From: Ramlibacter lithotrophicus
GTDB taxonomy: Bacteria > Pseudomonadota > Gammaproteobacteria > Burkholderiales > Burkholderiaceae_C
NCBI RefSeq assembly: GCF_012184415.1
Contig: NZ_VTOX01000008.1
Span: 1-64,000, forward strand
Direction: 5' to 3'
DNA: 64,000 nucleotides
In this document: one piece after another, positions 22,672-30,930 of the stretch
How positions within the stretch are numbered: position 1 is the stretch's first letter
How the letters are laid out: every line of letters starts with the position of its first letter
Program-made: the position numbers and the translations under genes
The notes under the pieces: generated by a model
What the model was told of the DNA's origin: nothing
Databases searched by the model: none
What the model saw: the letters and a program-made list of their open reading frames with translations, nothing else

Positions 22672-24348
22672 ATGGGCCTCTCCCGCCCACGGTGGGCGAC
22701 GCGAGCATCCGTCGCCATCCTCGCCGCCACCTTCGGCCTGTGGATGGCGCTCCTCGCCGTGGTCGCCCTGCTGCAGTGGAACGAGCGGCAGGCTCTCCTG
22801 CAGGAAGCAACGCTGCGCGGAGCGGCGACGACGGCGCTGCTGCAGGCGCATACCGCCAACACCTTCCGTGCCGTCGACAACGTGCTGGTCGAAGTGGCGA
22901 AAACACTCGAGCGCGACAACCTCGCGCGGCATGACGCCGGCCTGAGGAACGAGATGCGCAAGCGCCTCGCTTTCATGCCCTATGTCCGTGCCATCTTCGT
23001 CATCGGCCCCAGCGGTTTCATCCAGCACGACACGGACCATCCGGCCACACCCGACGTCTCGCTGGCGGACCGGCCGTACTTCCGCCAGTACCTGGACGGG
23101 GACGCGCCCCTGACGCCGGTGTCGGCGCCCATGCTCAGCCGGTCGGGCACCGGCTGGTTCGTTGCCGTCACGCACCGCATCGGCCGGGGACCGGATTTCC
23201 GCGGCGTGGCGGTCGCTGCGATCCAGCTTGCCTATTTTTCCGATCTCTACCAGAAGGTCGGCGTCGCCGAAGGCAGCGAAATCCTCCTCTTCCATCGCGA
23301 CGGGCGACTCATTGCACAGTATCCCGGAACCTCCGGCAGGGTCGGCGAAAGCTACGCCCGCTCGCCCCTGTTCCGTGACCACCTGGGGCGCGCGTCTTGG
23401 GGCACGTATCTGGAGCAGAGCGGGCCATGGCCTCATGCGCGCATCTTCAACTACGCGGCGCTGGACGAGGTGCCGCTCGTGGTGGCTCAGGCACAGGACA
23501 TGAGCGAACACCTTGCCGTCTGGCGGCGCTGGGCGATCGTCGGTGCCGCGGGATTGCTGCTGCTGCTGGGGGCGATGATGGCGGGGGCCAGCCAATACCT
23601 GCGCGCGCGGCAGGATCGCCAGCGCCAGCAGGAACGGTTGCTCCAGGGCGAGAAGATGGAGGCGCTGGGACAGCTCACCGGAAGCATCGCCCATGACTTC
23701 GGGAACATCCTTGGCGTGCTGGCGACGAACATCAGCCTCATCCGCAAGCTGGGTGCCGATCCGCGGATCGCGGCGGCGCTGGGTCGCGCCGAGCGGGCCG
23801 TGGGCAACGGCACCGTCCTGACCAGGCAGCTGATGTCCTTCAGCCGCAAGCGCGAGCTCGAGGTCGTCGACTGCGACGCCAATGCCGCCATCGCATCCGT
23901 GCTGGCATTGCTGGAGCACGCGGCCGGACCGCACTGCAAGCTCGCGTTCGAACCCGGCTCGCTGGCGCGGCCCTGCCGGCTCGACCGGGCGCAGTTCGAG
24001 ACGGCGTTGATCAATCTGGTGGTCAACGCGCGCCAGGCTGTCGAAGGGCAAGGCCGCATCACGATCAGGACCCGCAGCGCGTCGGGTGAAGACCTGCACC
24101 TGACGGCGGCTTCGCACCAGCAGCGGTTCGTGTGCGTTTCCGTCGTGGACGACGGCAAGGGGATGCCGGACGAGGTCAGGCGGCGCGCCGTCGAACCCTT
24201 CTTCACGACGAAGGGCGAGGGCGGGACCGGCTTCGGGTTGGCACAGGCCTACAGCATGATGGAACAGCTGGGCGGCGACCTCGCCATCGAAAGCCGGGTC
24301 GGGGCCGGCACGTCGATCCATCTCTGCTTTCCCGAAGCACCGGCCTGA
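22672..24348 (+). CDS. Membrane sensor histidine kinase, orphan
   Basis: This 558-residue protein has a TM helix at about 15-36, a double-Cache/PDC-like periplasmic sensor (about 45-285), a second TM at about 290-312, a HisKA region with H341 in SIAHDFGN, and an HATPase domain (INLVVNARQA, DDGKGMP, GGTGFGLAQAYS). No receiver is fused and no response regulator is adjacent. The periplasmic domain resembles C4-dicarboxylate sensors. It follows the tartrate genes, but its start is 140 bases after ttuD. Confidence 0.85.
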   Translation: MGLSRPRWATRASVAILAATFGLWMALLAVVALLQWNERQALLQEATLRGAATTALLQAHTANTFRAVDNVLVEVAKTLERDNLARHDAGLRNEMRKRLAFMPYVRAIFVIGPSGFIQHDTDHPATPDVSLADRPYFRQYLDGDAPLTPVSAPMLSRSGTGWFVAVTHRIGRGPDFRGVAVAAIQLAYFSDLYQKVGVAEGSEILLFHRDGRLIAQYPGTSGRVGESYARSPLFRDHLGRASWGTYLEQSGPWPHARIFNYAALDEVPLVVAQAQDMSEHLAVWRRWAIVGAAGLLLLLGAMMAGASQYLRARQDRQRQQERLLQGEKMEALGQLTGSIAHDFGNILGVLATNISLIRKLGADPRIAAALGRAERAVGNGTVLTRQLMSFSRKRELEVVDCDANAAIASVLALLEHAAGPHCKLAFEPGSLARPCRLDRAQFETALINLVVNARQAVEGQGRITIRTRSASGEDLHLTAASHQQRFVCVSVVDDGKGMPDEVRRRAVEPFFTTKGEGGTGFGLAQAYSMMEQLGGDLAIESRVGAGTSIHLCFPEAPA

Positions 24349-24677
24349 ACGGATGCGCCGGGGGACGCGCCGCACCTCGCGCGGCCGGCGCGCACGCAAC
24401 CGGGCCGTCAGGCCGCGGAGTTGCGCGATGGCGCCTGGTGTATAGAACGCGCCCACGGTACAAGCGCTTGATTTCAAAGCGGTTTCGCCCTGGCGCGCCG
24501 GCAGCTGCATGGCGCGGCTGTACTTCGCGGCCGGCGCGCGTTGCCGGCCGGCCCGGCACCTGCGTCCAAGTCGTTGATTCGCAAAGAAATTTCCCCCCGG
24601 CCTTGGTGTGGCACGTTTGATGCGTTGTCGATGGTGACGAGAAAGCAGATTCACCAGAGCAACCACCGGAGAACATC
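24349..24677 (+). promoter_or_regulatory. 329-base intergenic region holding a sigma-54-type promoter
   Basis: Nothing coding is visible here. At 24609-24624 TGGCACGTTTGATGCG matches the -24 GG and -12 GC elements with exactly 10 bases between them (GG 24610-24611, GC 24622-24623). The first six bases are the full TGGCAC and ATGC matches TTGC at three of four. The start would be near 24635, 43 bases before ATG 24678. A CAAGCGCTTG palindrome at about 24462 is unexplained. Confidence 0.5.
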
Positions 24678-25085
24678 ATGAGAGCGCTTCACACCACATT
24701 GGCCCTGGAAACCGGCACCGCCTGGACCCCGGCGATGATCGTGAAGGCCCGCCGCCCGGTCGCCCGCCGCACGGCAACCCGTCGCGCCGAAGCGCGCGTC
24801 ACCTGGACGCAGCTGCGCAACGTCGCCCTCTTCCTCATGGCGCCGTTCGTCGGCCTGCTCTACATCGTGCTGCTGCCCTTCGTCGGCCTGGGCATGCTGG
24901 CCTGGTTCGCCGGCCGCACCTTCGTCGACACCGGCCGCCTGGCCACCACGCTGCGCGTCGCGAAGAAGGTGCTGCTGGTCGCGGCGGCTCCGTTCATCGC
25001 GCTCGGCTACGTGATCGCGATGCCATTCGTCGGGCTTGCGATGCTCGCCTGGGCAGCGATGGGCCCCGCGCTGCCCGCACGATGA
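24678..25085 (+). CDS. Small membrane protein with a duplicated hairpin
   Basis: This 135-residue protein has a basic N-terminus (about 1-50) and two copies of a hydrophobic pair: FLMAPFVGLLYIVLLPFVGL-GMLAW and AAAPFIALGYVIAMPFVGLAMLAW, 45 residues apart. Each would form a helical hairpin with the same PFVGL turn. The function is unknown. It lies behind a sigma-54 promoter and a GGAG ribosome site and would belong to nitrogen- or stress-controlled membrane adaptation only by guess. Confidence 0.7.
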   Translation: MRALHTTLALETGTAWTPAMIVKARRPVARRTATRRAEARVTWTQLRNVALFLMAPFVGLLYIVLLPFVGLGMLAWFAGRTFVDTGRLATTLRVAKKVLLVAAAPFIALGYVIAMPFVGLAMLAWAAMGPALPAR

Positions 25086-25278
25086 GCGATCCGCCCGCGC
25101 CGCAAGGGCGCGGCATCCATCACCGGCCGCCCTTGCATCGGGCGGCCGGTCTTGCGTCCTGGGTCGCCGTGCCTTCGCGGCACGGCGCGGTCGAGCCTTG
25201 GAAACAGTTGATTGCCCAGCTTGGGGAGGCGCGGCCTGCGCCTAGGATGGTCCGCTTCGAAACAGCAGGATCAGCAAG

Positions 25279-25437
25279 ATGAGCAAGCGAACGCGCCACG
25301 CCGACAACAGCAAAAGGCAGCAGCCCGTCCAGCAGCAGCGCGCCGAGGCGGCGCGCCAGGTGGTGAGCCAGAGCAAGGCCGCCAAGCGCAGCGACCAGCA
25401 GCAGCCGCAGGAGCGGTCCGGCCAGGACTCGCGCTAA
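25279..25437 (+). CDS. Small Gln/Arg-rich protein of unknown function
   Basis: This 52-codon frame, ATG 25279 to TAA 25437, gives a hydrophilic peptide beginning MSKRTRHADNSKRQQPVQQQ. It is strongly charged and likely disordered. A weak AGGATC ribosome site precedes it. It is not homologous to anything I recognise; codon use fits the neighbours. It faces the zinc-ribbon gene, 7 bases away. Confidence 0.45.
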   Translation: MSKRTRHADNSKRQQPVQQQRAEAARQVVSQSKAAKRSDQQQPQERSGQDSR

Positions 25438-25444
25438 GCCCGCG

Positions 25445-25678
25445 TCAGTGCATCGTCTGCGCCGGCAACCCCAGCCGGCTGCGCAGGCGGTGCTCGTACT
25501 CCCAGTCGTCGGCGCAGTCGACGTCGCAGAACAGGCGATCCGCGATCCCGTCGGTGTTGCCGCAGTGGTGGCAGCAGCCGGCCGGTTGCAGGCCCTGGTT
25601 GCGCCGGCGCTGGGCGGCAAGCGCCTGCATCAGGTGGCGCTGCTCCGAATCGAACGCGAGATCTGCTTCATCGGCCAT
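25445..25678 (-). CDS. Small protein with a zinc-ribbon-like cysteine cluster
   Basis: This 77-residue protein has the pattern GCCHHCGNTD-(about 7)-FCDVDCADDWEYEHR: a CxxC pair and a CxxxC pair, as in small zinc ribbons of the DUF2116 sort. It is acidic and helical outside the metal site. The role is unknown. The start at MADEADL is chosen; the frame is open further upstream but without a ribosome site. Confidence 0.6.
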   Translation of the reverse strand: MADEADLAFDSEQRHLMQALAAQRRRNQGLQPAGCCHHCGNTDGIADRLFCDVDCADDWEYEHRLRSRLGLPAQTMH

Positions 25679-25823
25679 GTCGGTATCGGATCGGGTCGGG
25701 ATCCGCCTCGTGCAAAGACAGCGCATTGTTCGAGCGGGCGACGCGCGCCGGGACTTCCGGAAGCGCGGGTGTTGCTGTAGGAGCGCTGCTGAGGCACGCA
25801 TCGGCCGGCACGCGGTGCGGGTG

Positions 25824-26492
25824 TCAGCTTGACATCCACGCCGCCATCGCATCGGCCAGTTCCTGCAGCACCTGCGAATCGGAGCGGCCCGAGCGGACCA
25901 GCACGTGGAACGAGTGGTCCGCCCCTTCGACCACATGGAGCGTCGCCCGCTTGCCCAGCTGCGACGCCGTCGCCCGCACCAGTGCCAGGTCCGCCAGCGC
26001 GTCGCGCGTGCCCTGCAGGAAGAGCATCGGAACTTGCACCTCGGCCAGGTGCTCGGCGCGCTGCGTGCCCGGCTTGCCGGCCGGATGCAGGGGGAACCCG
26101 ATGAAGACGAGGCCCCGCACGCCGAGCGGCTGCGCGGCCTGCGCCTGCGACGTCATGCGGCCGCCGAAGGACTTGCCGCCCGCGTAAAGGGGCACGTCCG
26201 GCAGCCGGGCAGCGGCTTCGGCCACGGCCGCCCGCACCGCTGCCTGCGCGACGGCGGGCGCGTCCGGGCGCTTGCTGGCTTGCTCCATGAACGGGAACTG
26301 GTAGCGCAGCGTGGCGACGCCGCGCTCGCCCAGCGCCGCGGCAAGGTCCGCCATGAACGGGTGGTGCATGCCCGCGCCCGCGCCGTGCCCGAACACGAAC
26401 AGCGCCGATGCCTGCGGCGGCGCGCACAGCAGGGCAGAAACCGAAGTGCCCGAAGGGAGACTGATGTTCAAGGGTGTGACGGCGTGCTCCAT
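25824..26492 (-). CDS. Alpha/beta hydrolase (KANL3/Tex30-like dienelactone-hydrolase fold)
   Basis: This 222-residue soluble protein has FVFGHGAGAGMHHPFM (oxyanion region), LYAGGKSFGGRMTSQ with the G-x-S-x-G-like nucleophile elbow (GGKSFGG; Ser), FLQGTRDALAD (acid) and VVEGADHSFHV (catalytic His). It belongs to the predicted hydrolases of COG3571. Natural substrates are unknown. The start at 26492 has GGGAGG 7 bases upstream, better than ATG 26522. Confidence 0.8.
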   Translation of the reverse strand: MEHAVTPLNISLPSGTSVSALLCAPPQASALFVFGHGAGAGMHHPFMADLAAALGERGVATLRYQFPFMEQASKRPDAPAVAQAAVRAAVAEAAARLPDVPLYAGGKSFGGRMTSQAQAAQPLGVRGLVFIGFPLHPAGKPGTQRAEHLAEVQVPMLFLQGTRDALADLALVRATASQLGKRATLHVVEGADHSFHVLVRSGRSDSQVLQELADAMAAWMSS

Positions 26493-26632
26493 GAGTGGGC
26501 CTCCCTCAGGCACATGACGCATTTGTAATGAGCGCGTCAGCGCGCCGGACGGGCGCGCTTCCTACAGTGGGAACCGTGATGCAAGGCCGCATCGCATCCG
26601 AATCCGGAACCGATCCACACCAGGAGCAATCC

Positions 26633-26941
26633 ATGAGCAACCTCCGCACTTCCACCCTCTCGCTCGCGATCGCCGCGATGACCTTGGCCGCATCGGCCGC
26701 CTTCGCCGCCGACGTGGCGCAGCCCGAGACCCCCGGCAGCGCAGCCGCTCAGGCAGCGGCCGAAACGAAGCACCTGGCCAGGGTGCATGGCATCGACTAC
26801 CGCGCGCCGCAGCCGCAGGCGCAGGCCGCGGGCGACGCGCGCGCCCAGGCCGTGGCCGAGGCAAGGCACCTGGCGAAGTCGCACGGCCTCGTCAACGATT
26901 CCGCCGACCAGCGGCTCGAGATCGATCACCCCAACCATTGA
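26633..26941 (+). CDS. Exported small protein with two helical repeats
   Basis: This 102-residue protein has a signal peptide (ends AFA-AD). The mature part contains two copies of the same segment: AAQAAAETKHLARVHGIDY and RAQAVAEARHLAKSHGLVN, about 37 residues apart. The repeat Ax-HLAxxHG would make a short amphipathic helix. I do not recognise the family. It is preceded by AGGAG and transcribed away from the hydrolase gene. The two starts are 141 bases apart. Confidence 0.65.
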   Translation: MSNLRTSTLSLAIAAMTLAASAAFAADVAQPETPGSAAAQAAAETKHLARVHGIDYRAPQPQAQAAGDARAQAVAEARHLAKSHGLVNDSADQRLEIDHPNH

Positions 26942-26976
26942 GGCCGCCGCCGCCGAGGCGCAAAAGCCGGTGCGCC

Positions 26977-27456
26977 TCAGCCCCTTCGGGCCGCCTCGAT
27001 GGCGGCGATGTCGATCTTCGTCATCGGCATCATCGCCTCGAAGGCGCGCCTGGCCGCCGCGCGGTCCGGATCGGAGATCGCCTCCATGAGCACCCGCGGC
27101 GTGATCTGCCACGACAGCCCCCACTTGTCCTTGCACCAGCCGCAGGCGCTTTCCTGGCCGCCGTTGCCGACGATCGCGTTCCACAGGCGATCGGTCTCGG
27201 CCTGGTCGTCGGTCGCCACCTGGAACGAGAAGGCCTCGGTGTGCCTGAACTCCGGTCCGCCGTTCAGGCCGAGGCAGGGAATGCCGAGGACGGTGAACTC
27301 GACCGTCAGGACGTCGCCTTCCTTGCCGGCGGGGTAGTCGGCCGGCGCGCGGAGGACGGCGCCGACGGCGCTGTCCGGAAAGATCCTGGCGTAGAACTGC
27401 GCCGCTTCCAGTGCGGTGCCGTCGTACCACAGGCAGATCGTGTTCTTGCTTGCCAC
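26977..27456 (-). CDS. VOC-family protein (PhnB-like)
   Basis: This 159-residue protein of the PhnB/3-demethylubiquinone-methyltransferase-like branch of the VOC superfamily has ICLWYDGTALEAAQFYARIFPDS, VEFTVLGIPCLGLNGGPEFRHTEAFSFQV, CGWCKDKWGLSWQITP and AFEAMMPMTKIDI. The branch has no settled function. A GTG at 27456 is used because GGAG sits 8 bases upstream and the fold begins there. Confidence 0.82.
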   Translation of the reverse strand: MASKNTICLWYDGTALEAAQFYARIFPDSAVGAVLRAPADYPAGKEGDVLTVEFTVLGIPCLGLNGGPEFRHTEAFSFQVATDDQAETDRLWNAIVGNGGQESACGWCKDKWGLSWQITPRVLMEAISDPDRAAARRAFEAMMPMTKIDIAAIEAARRG

Positions 27457-27636
27457 TGGCGTTCTCCAACTGATGTGACGTAGGCGGCCGGGCAGCGATG
27501 ACGCCCGGCCCGGTTCTTGGCGGAAGCCGCGCGAGAGTCTCCCACTGCGGGCCGGCGACGTCCACCGCCGTTCCCCTGCCGAGGCTGGGGCGGCGCGACG
27601 CACACGGGCACGGCGTTTGCTGCGACGATCTCGCGA

Positions 27637-28785
27637 ATGTCCAAACCGCTCGCCGCTTCCATCGTCGACTTCGTCCTGGGCCTGGCGCTGGCGCCCGCGG
27701 ACCAGGAGTCGGGCAATCGCTTCTCGGTCGAGGGCTTGTCGCTGCGCGCCGCCGGCGAGGGCGCGCTCGAGGTCGGCATCCAGAGGCTCACGGCGGCTTC
27801 GCTGCGCGTCGCCTCCGGGCCGCTCATGCTCGAGCTCGAACACCTTGCCGTTCACAAGGTCGTGGCGCTGGTGCGCATCGAGGCGGGCCGGCCGCGCCTG
27901 CAGGCCCTGGAGGCGGCCGGCGCCGAACTCTCGGGCGTGAAGGTGCAGGCCCCGCTGGTTGCTTCGCGGCCAACCGGCGGCGAGCCGTACGCGCTGCATG
28001 TCCATGGCGCCGCAGCGGCGACCGGCCACGTCACGTCACGTCAGCCGGCCGGCGGTCCCTGGTGCCTCGGCCCGCTTGCCGATGCCAACGGCACGATCCG
28101 GGCGGAGATCATCGATGCGCATCTGCTGTTCGACGCCGACGTGACGGTGCCGATCCGCGAGGGACGGGTCGACTTCAATGCCGCGACCGTGGAGCACGTG
28201 GGCCCCGATTCGCGCATGGGCGTGAGCCGGCTCGGGCTCTATGTCGATGCGCCCAATGGCCGCAGCTATCTCTACCAGTTCCCGTCCGCGCCGGTGGCAG
28301 GGGTGGAATTCGAAAGGCGCGGCGCCGCACTGGGACCGTGGGTGGCGGACCGCGGCAAGCTGCTGCTGCAGGAATTCGGCGAGGGACTGCTGCGCCAATG
28401 CGGCGGGGCGCAGGGCGCGGGGCTCACCGAGCAGGCGCGGCTGCTGTTCGAGCGCACCGCGCTGTCGGGGGAACTGCGGCTCGGCGACGGCAGGTTCTGC
28501 GTGCCCGGCGCGCAAGGCGAGACGGCCGGACGTGCCGAAGGTCGCAACGCGATCCGCCTGCACTCGGAGGCCGTCGGCCGCGGAGTCACCGTCGATGTGG
28601 CTTCGCTGCTGGTTCGCAATGCGCTGTTGGGCACCCGCGACGCGGGCATTGCCTGCGACGAGATCGCTGGCGCCCTCAGGCTGCGGCTGTTCGTTGCCGA
28701 GTCGCAGGTGCGCCTGGCGTTCGAGCTCGCGAACATGAACATCGCCGGCCTGCGCCTGGGAGGTGGCCGCCCGACAAGCGCGTGA
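27637..28785 (+). CDS. Conserved-looking protein of unknown function (382 aa)
   Basis: The protein is soluble, without signal peptide or membrane segments. It is rich in alternating hydrophobic strands (LSLRAAGEGALEVGIQRLTAASLRVASGPLMLEL-type, RIEAGRPRLQALEAAGAELSGVKVQ), suggestive of a beta-repeat or barrel. Near the middle is GPLADANGTIRAEIIDAHLLFDADVTVPI. I see no catalytic motif and do not recognise it. ATG 27637 is the first after the divergent intergenic region with the VOC gene. Confidence 0.6.
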   Translation: MSKPLAASIVDFVLGLALAPADQESGNRFSVEGLSLRAAGEGALEVGIQRLTAASLRVASGPLMLELEHLAVHKVVALVRIEAGRPRLQALEAAGAELSGVKVQAPLVASRPTGGEPYALHVHGAAAATGHVTSRQPAGGPWCLGPLADANGTIRAEIIDAHLLFDADVTVPIREGRVDFNAATVEHVGPDSRMGVSRLGLYVDAPNGRSYLYQFPSAPVAGVEFERRGAALGPWVADRGKLLLQEFGEGLLRQCGGAQGAGLTEQARLLFERTALSGELRLGDGRFCVPGAQGETAGRAEGRNAIRLHSEAVGRGVTVDVASLLVRNALLGTRDAGIACDEIAGALRLRLFVAESQVRLAFELANMNIAGLRLGGGRPTSA

Positions 28786-28827
28786 ACGTGGCGGCCGCCG
28801 CCGGAGACGCGCCGCATGGCGCGGGTG

Positions 28828-29610
28828 CTACTTCGCGTACTTGCGGAAATCCGGCTTGCGTTTTTCCTTCAGCGCCGCCACGCCCTCGCGCGACTCCTCG
28901 GTGTCGTAGTACAGCTTGAGCGCGTACATCCCCATGCCGGCGATGCCCGCCTGGTGCGCGGTGTCCATGTTGAAGCTGCGCTTGGCGATGGCGATCGCGG
29001 TGGGACTGCGCTCGCAGATCGTCTCGGCCCACTCCTGCACGGTGGCATCCAGTTGCTCGTGCGGCACGCAGACGTTGGCCAGGCCCATCGCCACCGCCTC
29101 GGCGCCGGAGTAGCGCTTGTTCAGGTACCACATCTCGCGCGCCTTCTTCTCGCCCACGACCCGGGCCAGGAACGCGGTGCCGTACCCGGGATCCACCGAC
29201 CCCATCTTCGGGCCGACCTGGCCGAAGATCGCCTTGTCCGAGCAGATGGTCAGGTCGCAGATGGTGCACAGAACGTTGCCGCCGCCGATCGCGAAGCCCT
29301 GCACGCGCGCGATCACCGGCTTGGGCACGTCGCGGATGGCGGTGTGCAGTTCCTCCATCGGCAGGCCGATGGTGCCGCGGCCGTCGTAATTGCCGTCGTG
29401 CGCCGACTGGTCGCCGCCGGTGCAGAACGCACGGTCGCCTGCGCCGCCGAGCACGATGCAGCCCACGGACTTGTCGTAGCCCGCCTTGTTCAGCGCCTTG
29501 ATCAACTCGTCGCAGGTGGTGCCGCGGAAGGCGTTCATCTTCTCCGGGCGGTTGATCGTGATCCAGGCTACTCCGTTGCGGATCTCGTACAGGATGTCTT
29601 GGAAGTCCAT
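28828..29610 (-). CDS. badI: 2-Ketocyclohexanecarboxyl-CoA hydrolase
   Basis: This 260-residue crotonase-family enzyme follows BadI almost residue for residue: YEIRNGVAWITINRPEKMNAFRGTTCDELIKAL, GDRAFCTGGDQSAHDGNYDGRGT, FGQVGPKMGSVDPGYGTAFLARVVGEKKARE and CERSPTAIAIAKRSFNMDTAHQAGIAGMG. BadI opens the ring of 2-ketocyclohexane-1-carboxyl-CoA to pimelyl-CoA in anaerobic benzoate and cyclohexanecarboxylate breakdown. Here no badH, badK or aliB genes are adjacent, so it is separated from its pathway. It lies 40 bases before the M24 peptidase in the same direction. Confidence 0.9.
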   Translation of the reverse strand: MDFQDILYEIRNGVAWITINRPEKMNAFRGTTCDELIKALNKAGYDKSVGCIVLGGAGDRAFCTGGDQSAHDGNYDGRGTIGLPMEELHTAIRDVPKPVIARVQGFAIGGGNVLCTICDLTICSDKAIFGQVGPKMGSVDPGYGTAFLARVVGEKKAREMWYLNKRYSGAEAVAMGLANVCVPHEQLDATVQEWAETICERSPTAIAIAKRSFNMDTAHQAGIAGMGMYALKLYYDTEESREGVAALKEKRKPDFRKYAK

Positions 29611-29650
29611 GTCGTCGTCTCCAGTGAAAAGGGAGCGAGGGTCCGGCGCC

Positions 29651-30883
29651 TCAGGCCGCCGCGCCGGCCTCCAGCCGCAGGGTGCGCTTGACGACCCAGT
29701 TCGTGACGCGGTGGCGCCAGGTCGTTTTCGGCAGCACGAGTTCATCCAGGCGCGTCGGCGACTGCGTCAGGCAGCGATGGCCGTCGGCCGTGACCAGCAC
29801 GGTATCGCTGTGCCGCCAGCCGCCGGCGTTCTCGACATAGAGACCCGGCTCGATCGAGACCACCATGTTCTCGGCCAGCACGTCGGTGCTGCCCTCCGCC
29901 AGCCACGGCGGCTCGTGGTTGCCCAGCCCGAAGCCGTGGCCGCAGCGATGCAGGCGGGTGCGGAAGTCGGCGAAACCGCAGTCGCGCAGGAAGGCGTTGA
30001 CGCGGGCGTCGATCTCGGCGCAGGCGACGCCCGGCCGCACCATGCCGAACGCCAGCTCGCGGGCCCGCGCCATCGCGTCGAACAGCTCGCGCTCGCGCGG
30101 CGTCGGGCTCACGGTGAAGAACGTGCGCTCGCATTCGGCGGCGTAGCCGTTGATGCGGGTCAGCACCAGCGCCACGTGGGGACCGGCGAGCAGGCGGTCG
30201 GCCAGGTGGGGAATCGAATGCGGCTCGGCGCTGATGGGGGCCGGCCACGCCGCGGCGATCACCTTGGTGGCGAGGGCGTCCCACTCGGGCGTGTGGCGGA
30301 TCACCTGCCGCAGCAGCGACTGCGTGGCGGCGTAGGTCTCGGCCACCGATCCGCCGGCCCAGGCGGCGCGCAGCACCCTGGCCAGGCCCACGTCGGCGTA
30401 GCGCGCGGCCCGCTCGATCTGGCCGATTTCCCACGGCGACTTGACGATCCGCAGCGGCGCCACGAGGTCCAGCGCCACGCCGCCGGCGGCTTGCAACTGC
30501 TGGCCGATCTCCCACACGCCCGACGGTTCGAACGCGAAACGCCCGCGCAGGAATCGCCCGTCGAGCAGCCGGTCGGCCCAGCCCTCGCCGAGGGGCGCCG
30601 GAAACTCGCGGTAGCTGGCAATGCTGCCGTCCGGCAGGCCCCAGGCCTTGCGCAGGTGGCCTGCTTCCAGCAGGGGCACGAGCATCCGCCGCGAGCCGTC
30701 GGCGCCGAGCACCAGGAAGAACGGCCGCTCCAGCGGCTCGAACGTGGCGCCGGTGAAGTAGAAGATGTTCTCGCCGGTGGTCACCACGTAGTGGTCCAGG
30801 CCGGCCGGGCGCAGCGCGGCCACCAGTGCGTCGCTGCGGCGCTGGAAGTCCGCGGACTGGGCGGACGCGTGGACGGCATGCAT
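29651..30883 (-). CDS. M24-family aminopeptidase/creatinase-fold hydrolase
   Basis: This 410-residue protein has an N-terminal creatinase-like domain (LDHYVVTTGENIFYFTG) and a C-terminal pita-bread fold. Metal-ligand blocks include LTRINGYAAECERTFFTVSP, RLHRCGHGFGLGNHEPP, VSIEPGLYVENAGGWRHSDTVLV. They match Xaa-Pro dipeptidase/creatinase relatives, but the first conserved Asp of D-x(10)-D seems replaced in NGYAAECERTF, so the metal set may differ. The gene is probably co-transcribed with badI. Substrate unknown. Confidence 0.8.
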   Translation of the reverse strand: MHAVHASAQSADFQRRSDALVAALRPAGLDHYVVTTGENIFYFTGATFEPLERPFFLVLGADGSRRMLVPLLEAGHLRKAWGLPDGSIASYREFPAPLGEGWADRLLDGRFLRGRFAFEPSGVWEIGQQLQAAGGVALDLVAPLRIVKSPWEIGQIERAARYADVGLARVLRAAWAGGSVAETYAATQSLLRQVIRHTPEWDALATKVIAAAWPAPISAEPHSIPHLADRLLAGPHVALVLTRINGYAAECERTFFTVSPTPRERELFDAMARARELAFGMVRPGVACAEIDARVNAFLRDCGFADFRTRLHRCGHGFGLGNHEPPWLAEGSTDVLAENMVVSIEPGLYVENAGGWRHSDTVLVTADGHRCLTQSPTRLDELVLPKTTWRHRVTNWVVKRTLRLEAGAAA

Positions 30884-30930
30884 GGGTTCCCTCCTGGCGG
30901 CGAGTCTGGTGAAGTCGTGGCGGCGCGCGA

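Noticed and set aside
24462-24475. CAAGCGCTTG palindrome as an operator
   Set aside because: A 10-base palindrome of this composition is expected by chance in 64 kb, and no divergent gene or regulator is tied to it.
25082-25282. 66-codon frame between the hairpin protein and the Gln-rich peptide
   Set aside because: Codon and residue content are random-like, and it overlaps the better 25279 start.
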